Shown: piece after piece, positions 25,523-34,531 of the stretch | Numbering within the stretch: position 1 is the first letter of the stretch | How the letters are laid out: each line of letters starts with the position of its first letter | From: Brevibacillus massiliensis | GTDB lineage: Bacteria > Bacillota > Bacilli > Brevibacillales > Brevibacillaceae | Assembly (NCBI RefSeq): GCF_000311785.1 | Contig: NZ_HE978535.1 | Span: forward strand, 495,076 to 559,075 | DNA length: 64,000 nt | Direction of reading: 5' to 3' | The notes under the pieces: generated by a model | Seen by the model: the letters and a program-made list of their open reading frames with translations, nothing else | What the model was told of the DNA's origin: nothing | Database searches by the model: none | Translations under genes and position numbers: made by a program

Positions 25523-26106
25523 CGCTGATCTGGGCCCGGCACGGGGCCACGGCGGAAAATTTGCAGAAGCGCTACATTGGCCACCTGGACGTTCCGCTTT
25601 GCGAAGGGGGCAGAGAGCAGGCTGCAAGGCTTGCCGGCCGGCTTGCAAAGTGCCGCCTCAGTGCCGTGTACACCAGTGACTTGCGGCGGACGGAAGAGAC
25701 AGCCGCGATCATCGCCGCCTGTCATCCCCGGCTTTTTGTAAGCAAAACGCCGCTCCTGCGCGAATTGTCGTTTGGCCAATGGGAAGGATTAACATACGAC
25801 GAGATTGTCCGGCAGGATCCTGATTTGCTGACGAGGTTTTACGACGATCCTTGGACCAACCCGCCGAACGGCGGCGAGTCGCTGGCCCAGCTGCAACAAA
25901 GGCTGGATGCTTTTATGCGGCGCCTGCTCGCCAGGCACCGGGAAGGCACCGTACTGATCGTCAGCCACGGAGGGGTCATTCGGCTGTTTTATGCTTTATA
26001 CCTGAAGCGGGATCGCAGTCAACTGTTCGCGTTATCCATTCCGCATGGCGAACTCCTCCGGTGTACGGCGCAACAAACCTCTGGCGGCTGGCGGTATTCC
26101 TGGTGA
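25516..26106 (+). CDS. cobC: Alpha-ribazole phosphatase-like histidine phosphatase
   Basis: 196 residues of phosphoglycerate-mutase fold. The RHG motif is ARHGATAEN (residues 7-15), the acid motif is ELSFGQWEGLTY, and the second His is in VIVSHGGVIR (about residue 152). ATG 25516 overlaps the cobS reading frame, so the genes are coupled. The role in this operon is removal of the phosphate from alpha-ribazole-5'-phosphate or from adenosylcobalamin phosphate. A general phosphatase is possible, but context favours CobC. Confidence 0.85.
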   Translation: MVTLIWARHGATAENLQKRYIGHLDVPLCEGGREQAARLAGRLAKCRLSAVYTSDLRRTEETAAIIAACHPRLFVSKTPLLRELSFGQWEGLTYDEIVRQDPDLLTRFYDDPWTNPPNGGESLAQLQQRLDAFMRRLLARHREGTVLIVSHGGVIRLFYALYLKRDRSQLFALSIPHGELLRCTAQQTSGGWRYSW

Positions 26107-26218
26107 ACATTTCAGCAAAATCTAGAAAGAGTAACCAGCGGCAGGAAATGACCTTCCATGTGTTGAATTTTTTTGTTGAAAGCTGCTGCCTGTTCCGGGC
26201 AGACGGAGGTTAGCACAG

Positions 26219-27037
26219 ATGAATGCACAAGTCCCGAAAAAAGTACTCAATAGTCTGGTACATTTTCTGGCCCCGTACGAGCAAGCCGTAGAAGAATTAA
26301 AGCTGAAACTGAAAGGGATCAAATACGGTTTTTTAAAAAGCGGGCGATATTCGCCGATTGAATTCGTCGTCGGACGGGTAAAGAAAATGGACAGCCTTTT
26401 GAAGAAGGCGCGTGAAAAAGGAATCGATTTTCACCGCGACACCTGGGCCCAGGAGCTTGCCCAGGAGATAACGGACATCGCCGGACTGCGAATCGTCTGC
26501 CGCTACATTGACGACGTCCGTGAGGTACTGGCGCTGCTGCATGAACGGGAAGATCTCGTCATACACGATGTGAAGGATTATATTTCCAACCCGAAAGAAT
26601 CCGGATACCGCAGTATCCATATGATCGTTTCCTACACGGTGTATCACGGCAGCGACAAGAAGACGCTGTTTTGTGAAATTCAGATTCGCACGCTTGGCAT
26701 GAATTTTTGGGCGACCAATGAACACGAGCTGCGGTATAAGTACGCCGGAAATATGCCGGAACACGTACTGAGGCAGCTAAATGAAGCGTCCACCATCACC
26801 CACCAACTGGATGAGCTGATGAACAGCCTGCGGCAGGAAATCCTGGCGCCGGCGCCGATCGATACGTCGATGGAAGAAAAACTGGAGGAGATTTTCTCCT
26901 TGTTTGTCAAGCAGGATGTGGAATCAGCCGAGAAGATGTACCGCGATCACCTCAGCGGCTACGAAGAGGCATTCCGCGACAATCCCAAATTCCAAATGAT
27001 TTACGAATTGATCGGAAAGCGGTTTGGCAACCGATAA
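26219..27037 (+). CDS. Small alarmone synthetase ((p)ppGpp synthetase family)
   Basis: 272 residues. RelA/SpoT synthetase motifs are present without a hydrolase or TGS domain: ITDIAGLRIVCRY, DYISNPKESGYRSIHMIV, and CEIQIRTLGMNFWATNEHE. It transfers pyrophosphate from ATP to GDP/GTP. The C-terminus carries about 60 extra residues compared with the roughly 210-residue RelQ/RelP forms. It is a single gene ended by a terminator. Confidence 0.87.
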   Translation: MNAQVPKKVLNSLVHFLAPYEQAVEELKLKLKGIKYGFLKSGRYSPIEFVVGRVKKMDSLLKKAREKGIDFHRDTWAQELAQEITDIAGLRIVCRYIDDVREVLALLHEREDLVIHDVKDYISNPKESGYRSIHMIVSYTVYHGSDKKTLFCEIQIRTLGMNFWATNEHELRYKYAGNMPEHVLRQLNEASTITHQLDELMNSLRQEILAPAPIDTSMEEKLEEIFSLFVKQDVESAEKMYRDHLSGYEEAFRDNPKFQMIYELIGKRFGNR

Positions 27038-27043
27038 CAGCTG

Positions 27044-27077
27044 AAAAAAGCCTCTTCTGTCCACAGAAAAGGCTTTT
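27044..27077. terminator. Bidirectional terminator
   Basis: AAAAGCCTCTTCTGT pairs with ACAGAAAAGGCTTTT (one bulge), giving A-runs and T-runs on both sides between converging genes. Confidence 0.85.
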
Positions 27078-27083
27078 GGCTTG

Positions 27084-28466
27084 CTATACCAATTTTTCCG
27101 GGTTTAACAGCCGGTCGAGCTGTTCGAGGGGGATGGCAGTGTCCCGGGCGGCCACTTCCCTGATCGTTTTTCCCTCGGAGTAGGCGGTTTTGGAGATCGC
27201 CGCCGCTTTTTCATAGCCAATGGCCGGATTCAAAGAAGTAGCCAAGGCTAAACTATGTTCAACGTAATACCTGCACCGGTCCTCGTTGGCGGTCAGCCCG
27301 TCGATGCACCTGGTGCGGAAGACTTCGATTGCATTGGCCATGATACGGATCGATTGCAGCAGATTGTAAGCGATGACAGGCATCATGACGTTGATCTCCA
27401 ACTGAGAACCCATGCCTGCCGTTGTAATCGTCGCATCGTTTCCGATCACTTGACTGCAGACCATGTACATCATCTCGGGTATTACCGGGTTGACTTTTCC
27501 CGGCATGATGGACGAGCCGGGCTGTACGGCAGGAAGCTGCAGCTCGGCGAGGCCGGTGCGGGGACCCGACCCGAGCAGGCGGATATCGCTGGAGATTTTG
27601 ATCAAGTGAATGGCCAGCCCCTTCAAGCTGTTGCTTACCGTTATCGCGGCAGACGTATTTTGCATAAAGGCGAAACGATTGTTCGGCTGGTGAAATGGCC
27701 GACCCGTCCGTTTGGCAATTTCCTGCACGGCGTACCCGGCGTAGTCAGGGTGGGCATTAATGCCCGTCCCGACCGCGTTGCCGCCAATTCCGATGGCGAG
27801 CAAGCCTTTGCAAGCGTGTGCGAGATCGTCGCGGCATTTCGACAGGGTGGCAGCGTAGCCGCCAAACTCTTGCCCCAAACGGATCGGCACCGCGTCTTGC
27901 AAGTGGGTCCGTCCGGATTTGATGATCGGAAAAAACTGCTCCGCCTTGGCAGCAAGTGAATGGACAAGCTGATCCAGCGTGGGCAGTAGCTGTTCCTCAA
28001 TACTGGCGAGCGCACTGATGTTGATCGCAACGTGGATCGTATCGTTGGTGGATTGAGCCATGTTGACGTGGTCATTGGGGTGAATGCGGGAAAAGTCCCC
28101 GCGGCTTGTCGCTCCCAGCAGTTCACCCGCTCGATTGGCGATGACCTCGTTCGCGTTCATGTTTTGGGAAGTGCCGGCTCCGGCCTGGAACGCGTCGACG
28201 ACAAACTCATCGTCCCACTTCCCATCGATCACCTCTTCTGCTGCCTGCACGATGAACTTGCCAAGTTCTTCAGGCAGCGCTCCTACTGCCATGTTGGCCT
28301 GTGCTGCCGCAGCCTTGATAATTCCCTGTGCCTTGATGAATTCCCGCGGCAAACGAAGTCCGCTTATCGGAAAATTTTCCACCGCGCGCTGGGTTTGCGC
28401 GTCGTAGTAGACATTCGCTGGAACCCGGACCTCGCCAAGCGTGTCCCTGCTCACTCTGTATTCCAT
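27084..28466 (-). CDS. Aspartate ammonia-lyase / class II fumarase superfamily, aspartase favoured
   Basis: 460 residues from ATG 28466 after GAGGTGG. Superfamily motifs are intact: HPNDHVNMAQSTND (about residues 135-148), GRTHLQDAVP, and the signature GSSIMPGKVNP with the catalytic Ser. The following VIPE, the LEINVMMPVI segment and GTGINAHPDY favour aspartase over FumC (which tends to have TQCE and GTGLNT). HPNDHVN is the fumarase-like variant, so the call is not certain. It would release ammonia from aspartate to give fumarate, or hydrate fumarate. Confidence 0.75.
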   Translation of the reverse strand: MEYRVSRDTLGEVRVPANVYYDAQTQRAVENFPISGLRLPREFIKAQGIIKAAAAQANMAVGALPEELGKFIVQAAEEVIDGKWDDEFVVDAFQAGAGTSQNMNANEVIANRAGELLGATSRGDFSRIHPNDHVNMAQSTNDTIHVAINISALASIEEQLLPTLDQLVHSLAAKAEQFFPIIKSGRTHLQDAVPIRLGQEFGGYAATLSKCRDDLAHACKGLLAIGIGGNAVGTGINAHPDYAGYAVQEIAKRTGRPFHQPNNRFAFMQNTSAAITVSNSLKGLAIHLIKISSDIRLLGSGPRTGLAELQLPAVQPGSSIMPGKVNPVIPEMMYMVCSQVIGNDATITTAGMGSQLEINVMMPVIAYNLLQSIRIMANAIEVFRTRCIDGLTANEDRCRYYVEHSLALATSLNPAIGYEKAAAISKTAYSEGKTIREVAARDTAIPLEQLDRLLNPEKLV

Positions 28467-28574
28467 GAATACAACCACCTCTCGAATAGGGTTTTTCCTA
28501 TTCTTTGTAACTTGTCCTTGGCTATGTAATATTGGTAAAGTGTTTTTTGACTCACAAGAAAGGATTACAGACCA

Positions 28575-29813
28575 ATGCGACTACTCTTACTCAGTCTATT
28601 TCTGTTTGCAAACCTGTTTGCTTTTGTGCCGGGCGGGGCCGTACACGCGCAAGGCGACGACCAATTGACCCCGGAGAAGATCGACGGACAATCAGCTATT
28701 TTGATAGACGGCACCACCGGGACCGTTCTGTTTGAAAAGGATCCCGACGTTCCGATGTATCCCGCCAGCATCACGAAGATCGCCACCGGGATTTACGCGA
28801 TTGAAAACGGCAATCCTGACGATATCGTCACGGTATCGAAACGGGCCCGCAGCGAAGAGGGCACACGTGTCTACCTCGCAGAAGGCGAGCAGGTGACGCT
28901 GCGAAAGCTGGAATACGGACTGCTGATGAACTCGGGCAACGATTCAGCCACAGCCATCGCGGAACACCTGGCGGGGAGCAACGAAGCCTTTGCCGAGAAG
29001 TTGAACGAGTTTTTGAAAGAGAAGGTCGGAGTGACCAAAACTCATTTTACCAATCCTCACGGGCTGCACGATCCCAACCATTACACGACCGCGTCGGATA
29101 TGGCCAAGATCGCCCGCTACGCGATGAAAAACCTCACTTTCCGGGAGATCGTCGCGACGAAGACCCTGCCGTGGGACGGCAAGGAATGGAAGACGACGAT
29201 TGTCAACCACAACCGGCTGCTCTGGGATTACGAAGGGGCGACGGGGATAAAAAACGGGTTTACGGACGAAGCGATGCACACGCTGGTCATCTCGGCCAAG
29301 AGGGGAGATACCGAGCTGATCGCTGTCACGTTGAAGGCAAGCTCGAAGCAGGCGACGTATCATGACACGATGAGCATGCTCGACTACGGCTTTGCCCATT
29401 ACGAGACGAAAAAGGTGGCAGATGCCGGGGAGTCGTACACGATGAAGTCGGTCCTGCCGGATCAGCAGCCGCAGATCTTCTATACGGATGAACCGCTGTT
29501 CGTGACGGCGCCAAAAGGGGAAAAACTGGAGACAGAGGCGGCAGTCAACGGAGATTTGATCGTCCGGGGAGATTCGGGCTTTACCGCAACCCTGCCTCTG
29601 AAGCAAAAGCAGCAGCCCGTCGTGCAGGCGGCACCACAACCCGCAAAACAGGGAAAAGTGTCCCTGCTGCCCCATTACCTCCTTTTCTCCACCTGGCTCT
29701 TGCTAAATCTGCTGCTCGTCGCCTATACCTATCTGCGGGTCAAACGCAGACAAAGAGAGCGGCTGTCGATGAAGGCGCAGCTTCATCAGATGCACAGGCG
29801 TGCCAACTCTTGA
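28575..29813 (+). CDS. D-alanyl-D-alanine carboxypeptidase, S11 family (DacF-like)
   Basis: 412 residues. A signal peptide (MRLLLLSLFLFANLFAF, cleavage near AHA) is followed by the penicillin-binding fold with SITK (in PASITKIATG, about residue 65), SGN (MNSGNDS, about 123) and KNG (GIKNGFT, about 225) in place of KTG. A beta-sandwich domain follows, then a membrane segment near residue 370 and a basic tail, so it is anchored in the membrane. It trims peptidoglycan stem peptides. A terminator follows. Confidence 0.88.
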   Translation: MRLLLLSLFLFANLFAFVPGGAVHAQGDDQLTPEKIDGQSAILIDGTTGTVLFEKDPDVPMYPASITKIATGIYAIENGNPDDIVTVSKRARSEEGTRVYLAEGEQVTLRKLEYGLLMNSGNDSATAIAEHLAGSNEAFAEKLNEFLKEKVGVTKTHFTNPHGLHDPNHYTTASDMAKIARYAMKNLTFREIVATKTLPWDGKEWKTTIVNHNRLLWDYEGATGIKNGFTDEAMHTLVISAKRGDTELIAVTLKASSKQATYHDTMSMLDYGFAHYETKKVADAGESYTMKSVLPDQQPQIFYTDEPLFVTAPKGEKLETEAAVNGDLIVRGDSGFTATLPLKQKQQPVVQAAPQPAKQGKVSLLPHYLLFSTWLLLNLLLVAYTYLRVKRRQRERLSMKAQLHQMHRRANS

Positions 29814-29818
29814 AACAC

Positions 29819-29850
29819 GACAGGTTCCTGCACGCGGGAACCTGTTTGTT
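29819..29850 (+). terminator. Rho-independent terminator
   Basis: ACAGGTTCC (29819-29827) pairs with GGAACCTGT (29837-29845), followed by a short T-rich run. Confidence 0.75.
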
Positions 29851-29964
29851 TCTTCCATTTTACTCCTTTCCTGTGCTAAAATATAAAAGGTTTCATGCAG
29901 TGGACTTGTACAAGCACCTGTCGATTTCCTTTTCCATGTCCTTCACCAATGCGAGGTGACCTAA

Positions 29965-31407
29965 TTGGAATACACGATAACGAACGTGATTTTACTTTTT
30001 GCCGTCCTGCTGGTGATCGCTGTCATTACCACGAAATTTTCCTCCCGTTTAGGCCTTCCGTCTCTTGTTTTTTTCATCGCTGTTGGCATGGCCCTCAATC
30101 ACTACATCTACTTCGATAACGCCTACCTGGCCCAACTGTTTGGAATTTTGGCCTTGATCGTGATTCTGTTTGAAGGGGGCCTGACAACCAAGTGGTGCCA
30201 CGTGCGAAAAGTGCTGGTCCCATCCGCTTCGCTCGCGACGGTCGGGGTCATCGTCACGACGCTGATCATCGGTTTTTTCGCGACCTACATCCTGGAGCTG
30301 GAATGGCTCGAAGGACTGTTGTTCGGGGCGATCGTCGGTTCAACGGATGCCGCTGCGATTTTCGCCGTCCTCGGGAACAAGAATATCCGCACCAAGCTGA
30401 AGGCGACGCTGGAAGCAGAGTCCGGCTCCAACGACCCGATGGCGATTTTTCTCACGGTATCGTTTATCTCTCTCATCCAGTCTCACGAAGTGAATTTCCT
30501 TTCTTTGGTGTTGAGCTTCTTCTGGGAAATGGGCATCGGCCTTGTTTTGGGGCTGCTCTGGGGCAAGGTAGCCGTCTGGATGATCAACAAGATCAACCTG
30601 GATTCGTCGGGACTCTACCCGGTGCTGTCCTTGGCCTTGGCTGTGCTGACGTACAGCACGGTTTCCTTCGTTCACGCCAGCGGACTGCTGGCCGTTTACG
30701 TGATGGCCATTTTTGTCGGCAACTCCGATCTGACCTACCGGACTTCCATCATTCGCTTCAACGAAGGTTTTGGCTGGATGATGCATATCCTGATGTTTAT
30801 CCTGCTCGGGTTGTTGGTGTTCCCCAACCAGCTGGTCAGCATTGCCTGGCAGGGAATGGCCCTTGCGCTTCTGCTGATGTTCGTGGCCAGACCGATCGGG
30901 GTGTTTTTGTCGATGATGTTCATGAGATACTCGTTTCGGGAGAAAGTGTTCATCTCGTGGGCTGGATTGCGGGGAGCTGTACCGATCGTTCTCGCTACCT
31001 TCCCGCTGATAGCGGGGGTGGAGCACAGCCAGGTGATCTTTAATGTCGTTTTCTTCGTCGTCTTTACCTCGGCTCTGTTCCAGGGTGCGACCATCTCTCC
31101 GCTGGCGCAAAAACTGGGGTTTACCGGGGAAAAAAAGCCGCCCGCGCCGCACAGCCTGGAGCTGGTATCGATCGGCAGGACCAACAGCGAGATCGTCGAA
31201 ATTACGATCGAAGAAGGGTCAGCTGTTGTCGGAAAGGAGCTGCGCGAGCTTGAGCTCCCGGAGGAGACGCTGATCACCGCGATCATCCGCGGCAATAAAA
31301 TCGTGACACCCAGAGGAACGACGTCTCTGCAGGCGGGAGACATCCTCTACGTGCTGGTCACAAAGGCTCAGCGGGAAACGGCCAAACAAATCATTCTCGA
31401 AGGCTAG
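29965..31407 (+). CDS. Potassium/proton antiporter, CPA1/NhaP2-like with TrkA-C domain
   Basis: 480 residues starting at TTG 29965 (preceded by GCGAGGTGACC). About 12 membrane helices fill residues 1-380, with the ion-binding segment LEAESGSNDPMAIFLTV and LRGAVPIVLATFPL near 335. Residues 395-480 are a TrkA-C-like domain (EITIEEGSAVVGKELRELELPEE). CvrA/NhaP2 proteins exchange K+ (or Na+) for H+ and the TrkA-C part binds nucleotides. It is a single gene before a converging sensor kinase. Confidence 0.83.
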   Translation: MEYTITNVILLFAVLLVIAVITTKFSSRLGLPSLVFFIAVGMALNHYIYFDNAYLAQLFGILALIVILFEGGLTTKWCHVRKVLVPSASLATVGVIVTTLIIGFFATYILELEWLEGLLFGAIVGSTDAAAIFAVLGNKNIRTKLKATLEAESGSNDPMAIFLTVSFISLIQSHEVNFLSLVLSFFWEMGIGLVLGLLWGKVAVWMINKINLDSSGLYPVLSLALAVLTYSTVSFVHASGLLAVYVMAIFVGNSDLTYRTSIIRFNEGFGWMMHILMFILLGLLVFPNQLVSIAWQGMALALLLMFVARPIGVFLSMMFMRYSFREKVFISWAGLRGAVPIVLATFPLIAGVEHSQVIFNVVFFVVFTSALFQGATISPLAQKLGFTGEKKPPAPHSLELVSIGRTNSEIVEITIEEGSAVVGKELRELELPEETLITAIIRGNKIVTPRGTTSLQAGDILYVLVTKAQRETAKQIILEG

Positions 31408-31419
31408 GAGAGAAATTGT

Positions 31420-32790
31420 TTACGGCTGCACAGCGGGAAGCTTTACGTGCACATCTGCCCCGCCGGCAGGGGGAGAGGAGATGGATATCGTGCCCCCGTG
31501 TGCTTCGACGATTGAATTGGCGATCGCCAGGCCAAGACCGCTTCCGCCCTGTTCCCGGTTGCGGGAGGTTTCCACGCGAAAAAATCGTTCGAACAGATGG
31601 GGAATCTTCTCCTCGGGTATGCCAATCCCGGTGTCGATGACATGCAGATGGATCCACCCCGCATGGCGATGGGCGGTTACCCGCACTTCGCCTTCTCTTG
31701 TATACTTGCGGGCATTGTCCAACAGGATATCCAGCAGCTGGCGGATTTTTTCCTTGTCGACCGGGGCAGTAAGCGGCTCTTCCCACTCAAAAAACAGCGC
31801 TACCTGTTTGGTATACACAGGGGACCAGGCCAGCTTCGTCTCCTCCAGAATGGGAACAAGCGACTGCAGCTCTATGTGATAAGCCTGCACGGAGCTGTTT
31901 TGCAATTTGGCCAGACGGAGCAGGTCGTCGATCAAGCGAAACAGGCGGGTGCATTCATGGCTCATCGCCGCCAGGGCTTCTTCCCGCACATCTTCCCGTT
32001 CCTTGCCCCATCGCATGAGCAGGCGCAAGTACCCTTCGATGATCGTCAGCGGCGTACGGAACTCGTGGGATGCGTCATCGATAAACTGTTTTTGTTTGGT
32101 CATGGCTTCCTCTACTCGCTTGAGCAGCGTATTGAAGGCGACAATCAGCTCATCGATCTCCACCATTTTTGAGGTCACCGCGATCGGGTGGATCAACTGG
32201 TATTTGTTCATCGTATGGATTTGTGAGATAAAGCGGGTGAGCGGACGGAGGCCAAGCTGCGTCAACCCGTAGCTGCCAAAAACCGAAAAAGCGAGAATGC
32301 CGATGGAAGCCAGTGACAGGGTGATGAGCAGGTAGTGAAAAAACGGCAAAAAGGGCTCCAAGCTTTGCAGAATCGTGATCTGCAGGGGACCGCTGTACCC
32401 GGGCAGGTTGATGGTTTGGCTGGTGACAAGCACATTCCAGTAAGTTTTTTTTTGGCTCTCTTTCCAGCTGACACCAGGAAAGGCAGCCAGGACTTTCCCT
32501 TCTGGTGATAGCAGGAGGATGGACTGATTGACATCCGAATAGAGCGACAGTGTCTGTGTCAGGTCGGCGAGCCCAAACACCGGATTTTCAATCATCGCGG
32601 CGGTCAGGTCGCTGCGGATCGATTGACCCTTTTGCTCCAACAGCCGCTGTTCGTGCTGATTAAACAGCTGTGTCGTGTTGATGTAAACAAAGATGGAGAA
32701 GCTGAGCAAAAAGACAAACATTCCACAGGAGAGAAAAAAGGTCAATCTCCAAGCGAGTGATCGGTGAGTAGGAAATAATCTGATGGCCAT
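31420..32790 (-). CDS. Membrane sensor histidine kinase
   Basis: 456 residues starting at ATG 32790. Two membrane helices (about 10-35 and 150-175) enclose an extracytoplasmic sensor of about 115 residues, then HAMP, H-box ASHEFRTPLTIIEGYL (about 240), N-box LLDNARKYT, G1 DTGIGIPEEK and G2 GGSGLGLAI. It lies 36 bp after the response regulator and forms a two-component system with it. The stimulus is not evident, but the divergent gene is a cell-wall hydrolase, so envelope stress is a fair guess. Confidence 0.88.
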   Translation of the reverse strand: MAIRLFPTHRSLAWRLTFFLSCGMFVFLLSFSIFVYINTTQLFNQHEQRLLEQKGQSIRSDLTAAMIENPVFGLADLTQTLSLYSDVNQSILLLSPEGKVLAAFPGVSWKESQKKTYWNVLVTSQTINLPGYSGPLQITILQSLEPFLPFFHYLLITLSLASIGILAFSVFGSYGLTQLGLRPLTRFISQIHTMNKYQLIHPIAVTSKMVEIDELIVAFNTLLKRVEEAMTKQKQFIDDASHEFRTPLTIIEGYLRLLMRWGKEREDVREEALAAMSHECTRLFRLIDDLLRLAKLQNSSVQAYHIELQSLVPILEETKLAWSPVYTKQVALFFEWEEPLTAPVDKEKIRQLLDILLDNARKYTREGEVRVTAHRHAGWIHLHVIDTGIGIPEEKIPHLFERFFRVETSRNREQGGSGLGLAIANSIVEAHGGTISISSPPAGGADVHVKLPAVQP

Positions 32791-32826
32791 CAACCAAAAC
32801 GCCCTTTCTTCACTGCGGCTTTCAGG

Positions 32827-33507
32827 TTACTCGCGGAGGGAGTATCCGACCCCTCTGATCGTATGGATGAGCTTCGGCGCGTTGTCCCGCTCGATTTTCC
32901 CTCGCAAATAGCGAATGTAGACATCTACCACATTCGTATCCCCTGTAAAGTCAAACCCCCAAACGGCCCGCAGGATCTGATCGCGGGACAGGGCTTGTCC
33001 CTGATTCATCGCCAGGTACAACAGCAGGTCAAACTCCCTCGGAGTCAGTATGATCTCCTCATCGCGAAAGACCCTCCTCGCCTGGGGAGAGATAACGAGA
33101 TTGCCGATGACGATTTCTTCCAGCTCTTTTTGTTCCTGCCGGCGAATATGGGCCCGGATTCGCGCGAACAATTCTTCAATTGCAAATGGTTTCGTTACGT
33201 AGTCATTGGCTCCGCTGTCCAAACCGGCGACCTTGTCCGGAATCTCGCTGCGCGCAGTCAACAGGATGATCGGCACGCTTTTGCTTTCGCGTATGCGCCT
33301 GCACACCTCGAGTCCCGACAGTTGAGGCAGCATGATATCGAGCAAAATCAGATCGTAGTCGTTGTCCAATGCCTTTTGAATGGCGCTCAGGCCATCGTGG
33401 GAAACCTCTACTTCATACCCCTCATGGGTCAATTCCAGCTCGAGATATCTGGCCAGATTGGCTTCGTCTTCAACCAGCAGAATGGAGCCTTTTGATGCTT
33501 CAGACAT
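32827..33507 (-). CDS. OmpR-family response regulator
   Basis: 226 residues from ATG 33507. The receiver domain has the acidic pair in VEDEAN, the phospho-Asp in LILLDIMLPQ (about residue 54), and the Lys in YVTKPFAIEE. The DNA-binding domain ends DVYIRYLRGKIERD and HTIRGVGYSL. The stop is 36 bp before the kinase start. It probably also controls the divergent NlpC/P60 gene, across a 172-bp shared control region. Confidence 0.88.
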   Translation of the reverse strand: MSEASKGSILLVEDEANLARYLELELTHEGYEVEVSHDGLSAIQKALDNDYDLILLDIMLPQLSGLEVCRRIRESKSVPIILLTARSEIPDKVAGLDSGANDYVTKPFAIEELFARIRAHIRRQEQKELEEIVIGNLVISPQARRVFRDEEIILTPREFDLLLYLAMNQGQALSRDQILRAVWGFDFTGDTNVVDVYIRYLRGKIERDNAPKLIHTIRGVGYSLRE

Positions 33508-33679
33508 AGGTAACCGCCTCGATTTCGTCTCCATGTTTTCAGAGGTAGTATGGCCGATTATCGGAAAATATTGCATGGCATTCTCAGCAAACTTTAATTT
33601 GGCTATTAAGCCAATCTCATTTTCCTCCGGTAACATGAAATGCGTGAACACAAACATACCATTCAAGGGAGATGAGAAT

Positions 33680-34477
33680 ATGAAAAAAAGGAACTGGAAA
33701 ACAGGTACTCTGATGGCTGTCTTGGTGGGGGCTTCCTGCCTGATGACGGGACAAGCTTTCGCCGAATCAAACGGCTCTTATCATCACGAAGGCTCCCATC
33801 ACTACAAATACCAGATTCAAAAACAGGGGCAACAGGATCGTCAAGAAGAGAAAGACGACGACATCATTGATGCGAATTCATCTTACTGGCAAATCGTTAC
33901 ACGGCCTGACGAAGATGTGCAAGATTCTGACATATCGAATGTAGACAATACATCCAATTCGGTCGAAACCGATAACCCGCAAACGCCTGCTGCAGCTCCT
34001 CAGGCAGGTCAAGATTCATCCGCGCCGTCCACCAACTCCACACGAAGTGCTGTCAAGGCGCCGCAAAACACCCTCGGCGAACAAATCGTTGCGGCCGGCA
34101 AAAAGTACCTCGGGACGCCGTACAAGCTTGGCGGAGGCCGCCGCGACAAATCGACCATGGACTGCTCCGGTTTTACGATGGTAGCCTACAAAGAGGGAGC
34201 CGGCATTGACCTGGGGAAAGGCGGAGCGAGATCCCAGTACAAACAAGGGACTCCGATCGCCCGTAAAGACCTGCAGGTAGGGGACCTCGTCTTCTTCTCC
34301 ACGAAGGCAACCATGAAATATCCGGCAGGTTCGATCAATCGGATTGGACACGTCGGGATTTACGCAGGAAACAACAAAATCCTGCACACGTACGGCAAGC
34401 CAGGCGTTACATTCAGCAGCATGGCAAGCGGCTGGTGGGATCAACACTATGTCGGTGCCGTTCGCATCATCAAGTAA
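33680..34477 (+). CDS. Secreted NlpC/P60 peptidoglycan endopeptidase
   Basis: 265 residues. A signal peptide (residues 1-28, ending AFA) is followed by a His/Gln/Asp-rich linker to about residue 130, then an NlpC/P60 domain with Cys in MDCSGFTM, His in IGHVGIYAG, and a third His in ILHTYGKPG. It cuts stem peptides (D-Glu-mDAP type) outside the cell. The ribosome site is GGGAGATGAG. It is transcribed away from the response regulator, which suggests regulation by that system. A perfect hairpin terminator follows. Confidence 0.88.
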   Translation: MKKRNWKTGTLMAVLVGASCLMTGQAFAESNGSYHHEGSHHYKYQIQKQGQQDRQEEKDDDIIDANSSYWQIVTRPDEDVQDSDISNVDNTSNSVETDNPQTPAAAPQAGQDSSAPSTNSTRSAVKAPQNTLGEQIVAAGKKYLGTPYKLGGGRRDKSTMDCSGFTMVAYKEGAGIDLGKGGARSQYKQGTPIARKDLQVGDLVFFSTKATMKYPAGSINRIGHVGIYAGNNKILHTYGKPGVTFSSMASGWWDQHYVGAVRIIK

Positions 34478-34494
34478 ATAGGCAAAAAAAGCGT

Positions 34495-34531
34495 ACAGCC
34501 AATTCCCGGGCAACTGGGGATTGGCTGTTCT
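34495..34531 (+). terminator. Rho-independent terminator
   Basis: ACAGCCAATTCCC pairs with GGGGATTGGCTGT (one G-G end) around CGGGCAACT-like loop, in the intergenic region after the NlpC/P60 gene; the T-run is short. Confidence 0.65.
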
